Shown piece by piece: positions 21,590 to 31,359 of a DNA stretch of 34,164 bases. Origin of the DNA: Euprymna scolopes (lineage: Eukaryota; Mollusca; Cephalopoda; Sepiida; Sepiolidae). Made by a program: the position numbers and the translations under genes. Every line of letters starts with the position of its first letter. The stretch's first letter is position 1. The notes beneath the pieces were generated by a model. It made no database searches. It was not told the origin of the DNA and saw nothing but the letters and a program-made list of their open reading frames with translations. Location: assembly GCA_024364805.1 (NCBI GenBank), contig CM044500.1:106979757-107013920 (forward strand), in the 5' to 3' direction.

Positions 21590-22350
21590 AGAAAGATGAG
21601 GAATAAAAGTTATATATACCTTTATTATATCACCAGAATAATACGGAAAAAAACCCTTTTAGGCCATGGCATTTCAAAGCTAATACGAAAAGGAAAACGG
21701 CAAGACTAATACAAAATGTATATATATAGAAAAATTGTAACTATAGAAAAAGATATGAAATTCAAATTTTATCATTGTATTTGTATACTATATTATATTC
21801 TATTATTTCATTTAATTTTTTTTGTTGATCTTTTTAAACACATTTTTAACATTTTTCTTATCTCATTTGTTTTCACTTTCAGATCGTTTTTTAAAAACTT
21901 TTTATCTATTTTATATGCATTTCCGTATCTCCTATTTACTGTTTCTATTAGTTCACATTCTTTCTCCATTCTCTTTTCTATCTTCCTTATTTTTCCCTTT
22001 TCTCATTGTTAAACCACCCCATTATTTCATTTTTTTTCACTGTTATTTCACATATATTATCCTTCCGTTTTACTGTTATGTGCTGTACCTACTGTTACCA
22101 TTGACCTTATTGTACTATTCCTTCATTCTCATTTCATATCTAAATATCATTAAGCCAGTCTCATCTATACTTTCATTCCGTATAACTCTGGTCCTTATCC
22201 TCTACTGATGAGAAGCATTTAGCTTCGAAATACCATGACCAAATGAACTGTTTTTAAATAATTCTCCCTTAACTTTTCCTTATTGTTTTGATAATATGAT
22301 ACGGTTGTATATAAGTATATTACTCCCTCATCTTTCATTTAATATAATTG
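21590..22350. repeat. Inverted-repeat structure with a pyrimidine-rich centre
   Basis: The reverse complement of about 21700-21590 and the plus strand at about 22217-22350 share, in order, TTAGCTT(T/C)GAAAT(G/A)CCATG(G/A)CC, a T-rich block, ATATAATA- or AATATGATA-like sequence, and CTCATCTTTC(T/A)TTTA. Divergence is roughly a third of positions by eye. The 500-bp centre is T/C-rich on the plus strand; the open frames in it (21716-22208) are compositional and carry no domain. It could be two oppositely oriented element tails or the ends of one element; I cannot tell which. Confidence 0.55.
22189..22241 (+). ncRNA. Hammerhead-ribozyme-like core (possibly degenerate)
   Basis: CTGATGA at 22205-22211 is followed by a perfect 5-bp stem II (GAAGC 22212-22216, loop ATTTA, GCTTC 22222-22226) and GAA at 22227-22229, which is the conserved hammerhead core order. 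The downstream strand ATA (22230-22232) and GACCA (22237-22241) can pair with TAT (22196-22198) and TGGTC (22189-22193) as a stem III, placing C22199 at the cleavage position of a type III fold. Only five bases (22200-22204) remain for stem I, too few to form it, so it is unlikely to self-cleave as it stands. Hammerheads are established in Penelope-like elements; linkage to one here is inference. Confidence 0.45.
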
Positions 22351-22449
22351 TTTGCTCCTCTTAATAGTGTTGAGCTTTTCTTATCTTGATAAGTTTTGTC
22401 TTGTTAAAGATTTTCTCTTTGAACACATAACTATGTATTAAAATAGATA

Positions 22450-22520
22450 TATATATATACATATATAAATATATAATATATTATATATATAATATATTAT
22501 ATATTTATATATATATAATG
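22450..22520. repeat. TA-rich low-complexity tract
   Basis: Imperfect ATATATATA and TAATATATTATATA segments. Confidence 0.85.
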
Positions 22521-22935
22521 ATTGAATGGCAAAAGTCTATATTCCAAAGTTCATGGTGTTGATCATCTTACCATTTTATTCCTTTAATTCAGTTGACATT
22601 TACAATTCTTGATAGTATCTGTTTCGTAGCAAAAAAATCAATCACTTAATTCAATCAATCAGTGAATTTATTTTACCCTTAACTCATCAGAAAAAATAGC
22701 AACAATTAATTCATCAAAGGAGATGAGGTGTATTTTGGCATGATTAAAAATCCGAATATTGGAGGAGAAGCTGTAAATACCTAATAATATATGCATTACG
22801 CCATTTTGAATCCAAAAGTGTAAATATTAACTGAACTACGTGACATTTTTAATGTTATTTAGCACCTTCTCTCCTCTTTTGATAAAAATTTAATTTCTTA
22901 TACAACCATGTATATAACTACACGAACATTCCCAA
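22521..22935. other. Region without recognisable gene
   Basis: AT-rich, with a TCAATCA-type short repetition near 22638-22668. Nothing coding is supported. Confidence 0.5.
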
Positions 22936-22939
22936 TCAA

Positions 22940-23043
22940 CACGCACACACATTTATATTTATATTTAGGTATACATACATTTATACAAACACACATATAT
23001 ATATATATATATATAAATATACATATATACATATATACATATG

Positions 23044-23106
<63 letters not shown>
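22940..23106. repeat. (TA)n-(TG)n microsatellite
   Basis: CA-rich and TA-rich sequence leads into an uninterrupted TG run at about 23060-23106. Open frames on both strands are repeat artefacts. Confidence 0.95.
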
Positions 23107-23108
<2 letters not shown>

Positions 23109-23916
23109 GCAGTTGATGAAAAATCATAAACACACAAGCAGGTGTAAAAAACTAATGAATACGCGAAATACAAATAAATGTGAAACTTCCTATTTTAAAT
23201 TGGCTGAGCTTTTGAACGCTTTCATAAGCAACGTATATCATACTTACTTTTCTTACATCTTATATATATAATAAAAAAAATAATGTCAAATATATAAATC
23301 GATAAATATATATGCTATTATCATATACCGCTTAACAAGGAACATGCACGATTTTTTATGCTCCTCTCTAAAAAAAGTTTCAGCATTTCAATCTCATCTT
23401 TTTATAGATAGTTATCTGCATATGAGTTTTTCTTGTTATTCTCATACCAGTAGGGGCACTTATCAGCGCAAAATATGCATAAAAAACAATATGAAGAGTT
23501 ACATCGGTGTATAGATAATACTTTTTCTCTCTACATGTGTGTGTTGAAATATATTATTTTTTGCAGATGTATGGAAATACAGACTGCTCTTGAAGACAGA
23601 ACTTTAGACCCACTGCCTATGTCTTTTACTAATGTAATTACACAGATGTGTACGTGTAGTAATATTAGCGAAATAGAGTAGTGGTGTTACGATTCAAATA
23701 TTTTCTCGATTCCTTTTTTAAAAAGTACGATACTTTATAAATCTCTAAGTATTTAACTATAAAATTGTTATTTTTTCTGGTTATCGCAAGAAGACTTGTT
23801 AAGTGTCCATATATCTTCCCAAACGTTAAATCACACTTGTGCGAAGAAGGATCTATAGATTTTAGTTTAACTAGTAGTTTAAACGCAATAAACATTTATT
23901 ACTCTATTATTACGAC
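23107..23916. other. Region without recognisable gene
   Basis: AT-rich sequence. The short open frames at 23475-23681 and 23665-23895 have no family-like motif. Confidence 0.5.
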
Positions 23917-24067
23917 CAGTAGTGGATGATTTTGTTTTAAACAAGATTAAAAAAAAAGAAAAAAAAAGAAAGCCACCGGAAAATAGGCACAACGTTTTTC
24001 CGATTTCCATACCGATTCCGATGTTTCCGATTTCTGTCTCCAGTTCGGATGAATCATCCCAACACTA
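23917..24067. mobile_element. Possible hAT-like miniature element
   Basis: The left end CAGTAGTGGATGATT and the reverse complement of the right end TAGTGTTGGGATGATTCA resemble each other and the terminal style of hAT elements. The interior near 23995-24050 repeats CCGATT(T/C)C four or more times. I could not find a convincing 8-bp target duplication, so this is tentative. Confidence 0.35.
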
Positions 24068-24787
24068 AAATAGAATAAAATAAAATAAAGCTGTGTACAT
24101 ATGGCACGGCTTATACATCACTGATCGCTATCACCTGCATCGGGTAATATATTACGTATAATATAATACGCATTCAAACATCAGGCAAAAAAAAAAAACA
24201 ATATTGAAATAAACACACATAAATACAGGAATAAAATTATATAAAATTATATGATAATTGGGGAAAAACAAATAGGAAAAAAGGGAAAATTAAAAAATAA
24301 ATAAATAAATGTTAAATAAAAAATACAAATACGAAAGTACGGGTTAAAACGGAAAACTATCTTTACATAACACCAAAAGATGGAGGAAGTGAGGAAGCAT
24401 GGCTGTGGAAATCCTTTTACCCGAATACGATGTCCACCATGTTAAAAATATACCGTTTGCTGTAAAAATCTAATGGATAAACATCTGACGAAGTTCGTGA
24501 CGACAAGATATCTTTATGAAAACATAAATCGTAAAATTGCCAACTCAGCAATGAAACAGTTGTAATGGAAAAAAATCCAGGAAATAAACGAAGGTTATAA
24601 AAACAAAGTCTTTGAGTCCTTGAATTTTCAACAAAATTTTGCACTATATATGCTCTGTCCCTATTTAATAGACACATTGAGCTTAACTCAAAATTAACGG
24701 TGACTGGTTTCAAAATAACAATCTAGACTCGTTAAACGAAAACAGTATACATTGAAAGTAACGACATTTCAAAAACAAACTTTAAAA

Positions 24788-24790
<3 letters not shown>
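24068..24790. other. Region without recognisable gene
   Basis: AT-rich, with A runs and (AAATA)-like repeats near 24070-24310. The minus-strand frame at 24417-24713 has no recognisable domain. Confidence 0.5.
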
Positions 24791-24792
<2 letters not shown>

Positions 24793-24824
<32 letters not shown>

Positions 24825-24828
24825 CACA

Positions 24829-24882
<54 letters not shown>

Positions 24883-24901
24883 TGTGTGTGTGTGTGTGTG
24901 T
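24793..24901. repeat. (TA)n-(TG)n microsatellite
   Basis: TA runs interrupted by CACAGACACAGACA near 24820-24833 and followed by a short TG run. Confidence 0.95.
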
Positions 24902-25820
24902 AATGAAATAACTTTCAAAGTTCCAAAATCAACTTTCCTCAGTTGGTAGTTTATTACATTTTAAAAGGAAAACTATTGAAATATTGTTTCGTTTGCAATT
25001 AACAAGTCAACGAAATTATACGCATTTATCATATTTTTAGTATTTTACTCTTCAGATACATTCCTTAAACAGCAGGAAAATATTTTGAATAATTTTTATG
25101 GTTCATGTAAGTTGTTCAAAGTAATATTTCCCATTTTTTTAAATTTATCTTTTATTCCATGTTTTTTAAATTCCTTACAAAACAAGAAAAAATATTACGG
25201 TATGAGATTTGTTCAATCTCAGGAGCTCTAGCCTCCAAGACTTTACCTTTTCATTGAGAAATGTTTATGGCTAATTGCCTTAGGGGCCTTTACAAGGAAT
25301 ACGGACTGGGTTGCTCAGGCGTTCTTTGTGCTTTTATCGTAATGAGTTGGCCTTTTAAAACCATGCTTCATCTTTTACCTAACTGTCTGAATATAAAATA
25401 CTTATATGAAAATAAACGCACTTTGAAATTGTTTAAATGAAAGAACAATTATTCCATTGTTATTAAAGTAAACTAAGCTAAATATGAGAAATTATATTAA
25501 ACTATGATTAGTTATCAGTGGTCCATTCAACAGTAGAAGAGACGATTATAGCCAAATATTTTGTCTCCTTATGGCTTGAGTTAGTATGTGAGGAATAAGC
25601 AGAAAGAAATTTGGATGTTAGATTTTAGAACACAGTTGCAATGAAACGCAAAATAACTGTTGTTATATAAATAGACTTACCCAGAAATAAATTAGTATTG
25701 TTTCTTCTTGGATATGACCTTGTATTCAAGGGTTTTTTTCGGATTCTGCTTGTGGTGGGAAATTTTTGAAAAAATTCAATTCATGTTGGGAAAATTGCTT
25801 GATTAATATGTATAAGTGAT
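24902..25820. other. Region without recognisable gene
   Basis: Mixed AT-rich sequence, with a somewhat GC-richer patch at about 25200-25360. No coding or element end is identified. Confidence 0.5.
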
Positions 25821-25824
25821 TTAG

Positions 25825-25972
25825 CCAATTTAGCCAATCAGGGCGAATCCAGTTGTGACGTAATGAAGATGGATTGGGTAAATAAAAGAAAACCAGACTT
25901 CTGAAACCCACATTATCACCTCCCTATAAGAGGGTTCGCGGAGCGTTTTTTAGCAGTAGAGTAAAGTCAGTT
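25825..25972 (+). promoter_or_regulatory. Promoter-like cluster: two CCAAT boxes, CRE-like site, TATA-like box, initiator-like site
   Basis: CCAAT occurs at 25825-25829 and 25834-25838 within a repeated TTAGCCAAT. TGACGTAA (a CRE half-consensus) is at 25856-25863, TATAAGAG at 25925-25932, and TCAGTT at 25967-25972, about 42 bp downstream of the TATA-like box. The order and spacing are those of an RNA polymerase II promoter, and the following sequence to about 26120 is less AT-rich than its surroundings. It may serve an unseen host transcript, or be the promoter part of an old solo LTR; I found no defined ends for the latter. No convincing first exon can be shown. Confidence 0.35.
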
Positions 25973-26492
25973 GAATCCGATTGAATTTCTCAGTCTATTC
26001 TGTCCACTCTTTCATCCACACGACACCCCCGTTCACTGACCGTCAGATAGAGAGAAGGGATAGGAGTAATCTGTTGTCCAAACGAGGTTTCATTTGAGTC
26101 ACTGTCTAAGTAGGCTACTTACCGAAAAAAACGTTGTATATATTTTTTTTCCATTTGATAACTATAAAATAACATTCTTGTATCCAGAATTTATCTAATA
26201 ATTACTTTTTATAAAAGAAAACCTAAAGATTTACGACTGGAGTAAATTATTAGTTGCATACGGATTGGTTGTTTGTATTATTTGGATTCATCAGATTACT
26301 GTTCTCACCATTTTCACAACGCTGTATCTTGTTGAACAAGGAAATGTTTCTGTCGAACTCTGGAATTTAAACGGAATTTCGAAGAAGAACCTTTTTATTT
26401 ACTTCACGGAGGTAGTATGTTCTTGTTTCGTCAGTCAAGATTGGAAAAGGGTCCTAAATTATTCGAAATTGTATTTTCCAGTCGCCCCCCTA
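25973..26492. other. Region downstream of the promoter-like cluster, no recognisable gene
   Basis: The plus-strand open frame at 26265-26594 begins with ordinary residues but runs into CA/TA microsatellite translation and has no domain. A potential splice donor (AACGAG then GTTTCA) occurs near 26078, too weak to support an exon. Confidence 0.4.
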
Positions 26493-26532
26493 CGCACACA
26501 CACACACACACGCATGCACGCACACACACACC

Positions 26533-26590
<58 letters not shown>
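26493..26590. repeat. (CA)n-(TA)n microsatellite
   Basis: An imperfect CA repeat followed by (TA)n. Confidence 0.95.
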
Positions 26591-26593
<3 letters not shown>

Positions 26594-26607
26594 AATATAA
26601 AGATTTA

Positions 26608-26684
26608 ATTATGAATTATAAATCAGTTTCAACAAGAAAAAACAAACAAAATAAAACTGTTGAAACTGATTCATAATTTATAAT
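26608..26684. repeat. 27-bp inverted repeat (potential hairpin)
   Basis: Arms 26608-26634 and 26658-26684 differ at two positions and are separated by 23 A-rich bases. The shared core is ATCAGTTTCAACA. The right arm ends exactly where the Helitron at 26684 begins. Confidence 0.85.
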
Positions 26685-27101
26685 CTATATATCTATAAAG
26701 GTGAACGTGTCTGTGTGTCTGTGTACATTTCCCTATGCAATAACTCTGTCAATTTTTAGTCTACAGACTCGAAATTTTATATACAGTATACTGATATTTG
26801 GAAAACACATGTGATCGGGTTTAGGCCAGACATTTTGCTGTTACGTGGTCAAATTTCAACGATTTGACCTTAGAGAACTCTACCAAACTCCTCCGACCAT
26901 TTTGGGTCGAAACATTTGAAATTTTAGATATAGGTTCCTTAGACATGGATCTAACTTAATAACTTGATTCGAGCCCAAAACAATAAATCTTAAGGGGACA
27001 TAATAGGGGTCAAAATTTAAAAAAATTGACCGTTTTTTTGTTTTGTTTTTTGCTCAGCATACACCTCCAAACACCCAGGCAACGCCGGGCACCCATGCTA
27101 G
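26684..27101 (+). mobile_element. Complete non-autonomous Helitron, 418 bp
   Basis: Starts TCTATATATCTATAAAGGTG after A26683 and ends with the imperfect hairpin CCAGGC-AAC-GCCGGG, then CACCCATGCTAG at 27101, followed by T. Insertion between A and T, a 5' TC, a 3' hairpin and CTAG are the standard Helitron signature. It has no terminal inverted repeats and no target duplication, as expected. No rep/helicase coding is present. Its 3' end is shared with those at 12163 and 19611, while its 5' half differs from the element starting at 12164. Confidence 0.85.
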
Positions 27102-27270
27102 TTATTAATATTTATAATCAATATTAATATAGCTCTAGGAGAAATAAACCTATTTAGCTTGTCATATATCTACAATATTATGAATAAAATTATTTTAAAT
27201 TATTGACACATTAAAATACACTTTGTTCTTTAGACTCCAGGCTTAATTCTCTATATAAAATTTTCATATA
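27102..27270. other. AT-rich flank of Helitron
   Basis: No recognisable content. Confidence 0.5.
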
Positions 27271-27282
27271 TATAAATATATA

Positions 27283-27349
<67 letters not shown>
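27271..27349. repeat. (TA)n microsatellite
   Basis: An almost pure TA run with a GCATATA interruption near its start. Confidence 0.95.
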
Positions 27350-28006
27350 CATTATATAGAATGCATTAGATATAAGTCATGTCACGAAAGCAGATGTTGT
27401 CAGGAAAGACGTTTCAGTACAGCATAAAACAAAAGAATTACATGAATAAAAAAGAATAAAGACCAAAGGAGAAAGAAATATTAGACACATAGGGACTCGA
27501 AAATATAGTACAAACAATCTTTTCTCTCAAAGAACGCTCTATAAAATACTTAAGTGGCATCTGTGAATCTAGAATTGTCATTAATAAATACTGAGTAGGA
27601 AGAATCGAACACACAAGACAATTACGAAGGCAGGTGTTTTTACCCCAAAACCATAAATATATGGTAAATTTCTGTTAATAAATGAATAAGTAAATAAGTT
27701 TGTGATTTTATCGGTAAATAAAGAAGAGAGCGTATGTATTGCTTGCTCAGGATTTTTAATGTATAGCGTCAATAAAATTAGTTGTACACGAAAGACAGGG
27801 TTAAAGAAATTATGTGCCCCCTCTTCTCTAAAGAAGAAAGCAATACTAATTTGAAACCAAATTTTACATTCAATTTGAAACTCAGAACAGCATGTACATG
27901 GTGGAACGATAAGTATGTCACCTCAGAGAAAACAACACTTAATTTTTTTAAAACCTCTATTAAAAGAAACAATTCAAGTAAATTAATCATGTAGTAGACC
28001 TGGCAT
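27350..28006. other. Region without recognisable gene
   Basis: AT-rich; the overlapping short frames at 27778-28035 on both strands are unsupported. The right end leads into the transposase fragment. Confidence 0.5.
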
Positions 28007-28600
28007 CTATTCAATGTAGCCGCCTTCAGTCTCAAAGACCGCCTCGATACGGGTCCGAAACTGGGAGCACGCTTTTTCCATAAGCGTCGGCGGGAGATCA
28101 GGGAATACTAGGCAGGTGACGGCGATCAGGATGTGTTTGGTGTTGTGGAAGGTCATGTTGGTAATGTTATCGATATATGACGGGTTCAGGTCGAGGGAGG
28201 AAAGGGTCAGTGAGAGAAGAGTACAAAGTCGTAGCACTCCTTCTGAAGCTAAGCTTGAGTCTCTTTGGACTAGTGGGACAGGGCTACACCAGAGTCTGCC
28301 AGCGGCTACCTAAGTGCACCAGAGGATCAACACACTCGTCAGCACATCCAGGTACAAGTGTTGACTTTCAAGACGACTTCGAAGATGTGAGGTGGTATGA
28401 TGTAGTCCTCACGTGAAACCAGACCAAAGACCATAACCGTGACTGGAAACTTCGTGTAGCTGTATCTCCAAGAGTTAAACCATCTGGATTCGCATTTTGG
28501 GGGTGTTGGCCATGGTCCTGTTGTCATAACGTTGAGCATGAGTTGTACAACAGCGCATCTACGATCTCGCACGTTGAACATTGTTTCACTTTCATAACAG
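28007..28600 (-). pseudogene. Fragment of a second Tc1/mariner-superfamily transposase
   Basis: Minus-strand translation gives, in order, FPVTVMVFGLVS then IPPHIFEVVLKVNT (28430-28350), LQKECYDFV (about 28235), LDLNPSYIDNITNMTFHNTK (about 28195-28140), and a C terminus LMEKACSQFRTRIEAVFETE then GGYIE and a stop at 28007. These are the central and C-terminal landmarks of mariner-related transposases with an SPDLNP box. The middle stretch (about 28345-28240), which should carry the second catalytic Asp, is broken by frame changes and stops. The N-terminal DNA-binding part and the terminal repeats were not found. It is unrelated in detail to the complete mariner at 20127-21416, so this is a separate lineage. 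Confidence 0.8.
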
Positions 28601-28829
28601 AGGACTCCTATTGCTCTTGAAATGTGTACATAACTGGAAAACTAGTAGATGGTCTGCAACAAAAAAAGAAAACCGTTTTTTTATTAAACGGAAATGGAAT
28701 CATCTCGTTTTTTTTATAGCGACAATTTTATCGTTCCAAAATGTAAATTATGTAGGCCGTAAAATTGTGCAAGTTTTTCGCAATATATTACGCATACTTG
28801 AAAGTGTGACAACGGTTATAATGTGATAT
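28601..28829. other. AT-rich spacer between transposase and LINE fragments
   Basis: No recognisable content. Confidence 0.5.
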
Positions 28830-29440
28830 TGCTTGCTTTTCATTAACAGCGACCACGTCGTTTAACAGTGATCGCAACCACAGTTTTCCAGTGCAGCCGG
28901 CTTTCTATATCTCGAAAAGCTCAACATTTGACGATAATCCCGTCTAATCAGTCAAGGTGCTCAGCAAAATTCGTATTGGTCGACCTTGTTTTTTCGGTGC
29001 TAGTATTCTACCAGTCAGTATTACATGTTTTATGCTTCTTTGATGGCGAATATGTCCTAAGAAAGTCATGTCTTTTCATGACAGCTTTCACCAGCAATCC
29101 TTTAGTGCAAAATAGTTCAGCTTTCGCAACTAAGATAGACTAAACATACACCTTAAAATGAGTTGCCGATTCTTCAGCGTTATGGTATTCGAGCATATTA
29201 GTTAAGTTTTATAAATGCTTGATTATTATGAGCTGCATGCGATCTTCTATAACACCACAGTCGTCCTGTAAATGTAATCCATGATCCAAGGTAACCGAAT
29301 TTATCCACATAAGTAAATGATGCGAATCCAATAGTTAAATCACACGCAAGTGTGACTTCTTTCTCAGATATTACTATCCTAAAAGTATTTTTGCATTCAA
29401 GTTCAAACCAAGTTTTCACTTTAATGTATTACTATTTCTA
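28830..29440 (-). mobile_element. RT C-terminal fragment of a further LINE (RTE-like)
   Basis: The minus-strand frame from 29419 reads WFELECKNTFRIVISEKEV, then DKFGYLGSWITFTGR and NNQAFIKLN, the YLG(S) region that follows the RT catalytic box in RTE-like LINEs. Further remnants downstream are VKAVMKRHDFLR near 29080 and a C-terminal HWKTVVAITVKRRGR near 28895-28850. The YADD box itself lies outside the fragment. Stops and frame changes are many. It is distinct in sequence from the LINE at 14470-18510 (compare YLGSSLLRDG there). Confidence 0.7.
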
Positions 29441-29623
29441 GAAGTTTCTTGTTAGGGACCATAAATGAGAGAAAGTTTCATAGGAATTGAGTAAAAAATA
29501 TATTAATAAAGAGGAGCACTAAACGTACAACAAATGATCAGTTACCATCGAAACTGTTCAGTCCAGCTGTTAGGGTTGTCTGCTGGAATATTGCTGGTTA
29601 TCGAAAAATGTCACTTAAAGTTG

Positions 29624-29624
<1 letters not shown>
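29441..29624. other. Region without recognisable gene
   Basis: No recognisable content. Confidence 0.5.

Positions 29625-29668
<44 letters not shown>
29625..29668. repeat. (TA)n microsatellite at a Helitron 3' end
   Basis: The TA run stops within a base or two of the CTAG end of the minus-strand Helitron-like copy at 29670. Confidence 0.95.
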
Positions 29669-29669
<1 letters not shown>

Positions 29670-30350
29670 CTAGCGGAAGCTGTGAAAATTCCACAGGAGA
29701 CTCATTCCTATGTAATATATTGATGTTGGCATCCTGTAGATGTTCAGTGTAAATAAAGACACTCTGATATTATTGTAGATTTTTTGTTAAAACTGCAAAA
29801 GTATTTATTTAAGCTAGCACGAACGCCCGGCAAAGCCCGCTCGTAAAGTACGCTTAAATATGGTACTTTAATACTTAAAGATTTCGTATATATCATTATA
29901 GAGTAAAAGTTCTGTCGATTTTGATATATTATAAAGTTGAGATTACAAAAATTAAAAAATATATCCATATGAGTCGAATGCATTAGCTTGAATCGAAACC
30001 GAAATAAAAACTCATGAACAAATATACGTCTATATAGATAACTTGAGTTCCTTCAGCCATAATAGACGCCGAAAGCAAAACTTATGAAAATTTATTTATA
30101 AAAAAAAAATAGATTACTGGACTGCCACAGTTATAATCGAAACCGAAACCAAAACTAAGGAAAGATTCTTAACATAATTATTTATAAAAAAAAAATATTA
30201 GATGACTTAAGTACCGTCAGCTATAATCAGAACCAAAAACAAAACTTATAAAGAATTCTTGGTAAAATTATTTATGACAAGAAATGGAAGTACATAGCAG
30301 TTAAACAACCCGGATGTAAGCGTGACACAGAAAATAACACACATGTTATG
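29670..30350 (-). mobile_element. Non-autonomous Helitron-like (HINE/pearl-type) element, copy 2
   Basis: On the minus strand it runs from about 30350 (TGTGTTATTTTCTGTGTCACG) through about four 85-bp minisatellite units (30268 to 30000), a GCGGGCTTTGCCGGGC block near 29840-29826 and GCTAG, to a 3' end with hairpin CTGTG/CACAG and CCGCTAG at 29670, followed by T. It matches copy 1 (316-381 plus 2043-2761) in order, without the LINE. The internal GCTAG preceded by a GC-rich hairpin looks like a second Helitron end, so the family may itself be a fusion of two elements. No coding. Confidence 0.75.
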
Positions 30351-30954
30351 GTATTAAAATATAGAGTTTTGTTATTTAAGATATTAAAATAACAAAAATC
30401 GTTTTAATACTATATAGATTTCTCAGATACAGAAATTCCAGTTATAAAATAAATCAAAATAATACGGAAAACGTAAAATTCGATAACACAAAAGGAAACG
30501 ACATTTATTTTCAATTACTTATAAGAAGAATAGAACAAATATATCAAGCAAAAATACAAGTTTCTACATTTGCCTTGTCTTTGTTGTGCATGTCAATATC
30601 TTCTTCTTCTTCAATATCTTTATGAGCTTACTTTGAACAATATTTTTCTCTTACTTTATTTGTCTATACACACGCTGAATTTACTGCACCGTTATTCATT
30701 ACTTCCCTATCTTTTTCTTTTTCATTCATATCACACAACGACAAAGATCATTGAAGTCTATTTTACATAGTCTCAAATTAAATTGTAATGCTCAATCTCG
30801 AAAACACGGCTAACATCACATACAATGTAAACAAAGATCGTTGTCTCCAAATTTTTAATTCGCTAAATTGTCACAAAACGACTTGAAAAATGGATATCTA
30901 AAATCATTTAACTGTATTTTCCAGATACTATGAACACAAATTAATTGAACTCCT
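30351..30954. other. Region without recognisable gene
   Basis: AT-rich. The plus-strand open frame at 30570-30770 is Leu/Tyr-rich with no domain and is not supported. Confidence 0.5.
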
Positions 30955-31300
30955 CCAGATGATCCATCCATCCAGCGAAGCCATAGCCGAGATTGAACTC
31001 ACTACACGAGTTTGTAGTGTAATTCAAATCTTGTTGGTAGCTGAATACATGATGCTTCGCCAGGGCTATCAAGGGTATTTTTATCGTGACGCCATGACTA
31101 GATGATGTGCCTACCATGGCTTAAGAGAGTCCCATCTATCCTAGAGAGAAGGATATACCGCGCCAGTTTCTCCTGATGTTTTATCTCGCGGAACACATAG
31201 CGCCTCGCCTTCCAAAAGTGTCACCCATCTGGTACTGGCCAGGCTCAACGTTGCTTAACTTTGGTGATCTGGCGAAAACTGGTGGGTCAACGTGATTGTG
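30955..31300 (-). mobile_element. 5S-rRNA-derived SINE
   Basis: On the minus strand the head (31300-31196) reads CAGATCACCAAAGTTAAGCA, CAACGTTGAGCCTGGCCAGTA and CAGATGGGTGAC, then a GGCGCTATGTG end, following 5S rRNA including the A-box and C-box. The body continues with a unique region and ends near a (GGAT)3 repeat at about 30960-30975. The two SINE heads in this window share the non-consensus CAACGTTGAGC. No flanking target duplication was identified. Confidence 0.75.
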
Positions 31301-31359
31301 CCGTATTACGAGGCTTCATGTCCTTTGTTTCCAAAAGATTTTGTTTGAAAGTCTGTTAT

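Noticed and set aside
21716-22208. Phe/Leu-rich open frames suggesting membrane proteins
   Set aside because: The sequence is T/C-rich throughout, which produces hydrophobic translations in any frame; two overlapping frames look alike and there is no start or domain support.
26265-26594. A small exported or membrane protein
   Set aside because: The hydrophobic start is compatible, but the frame ends in microsatellite translation and no homologous family is recognisable.
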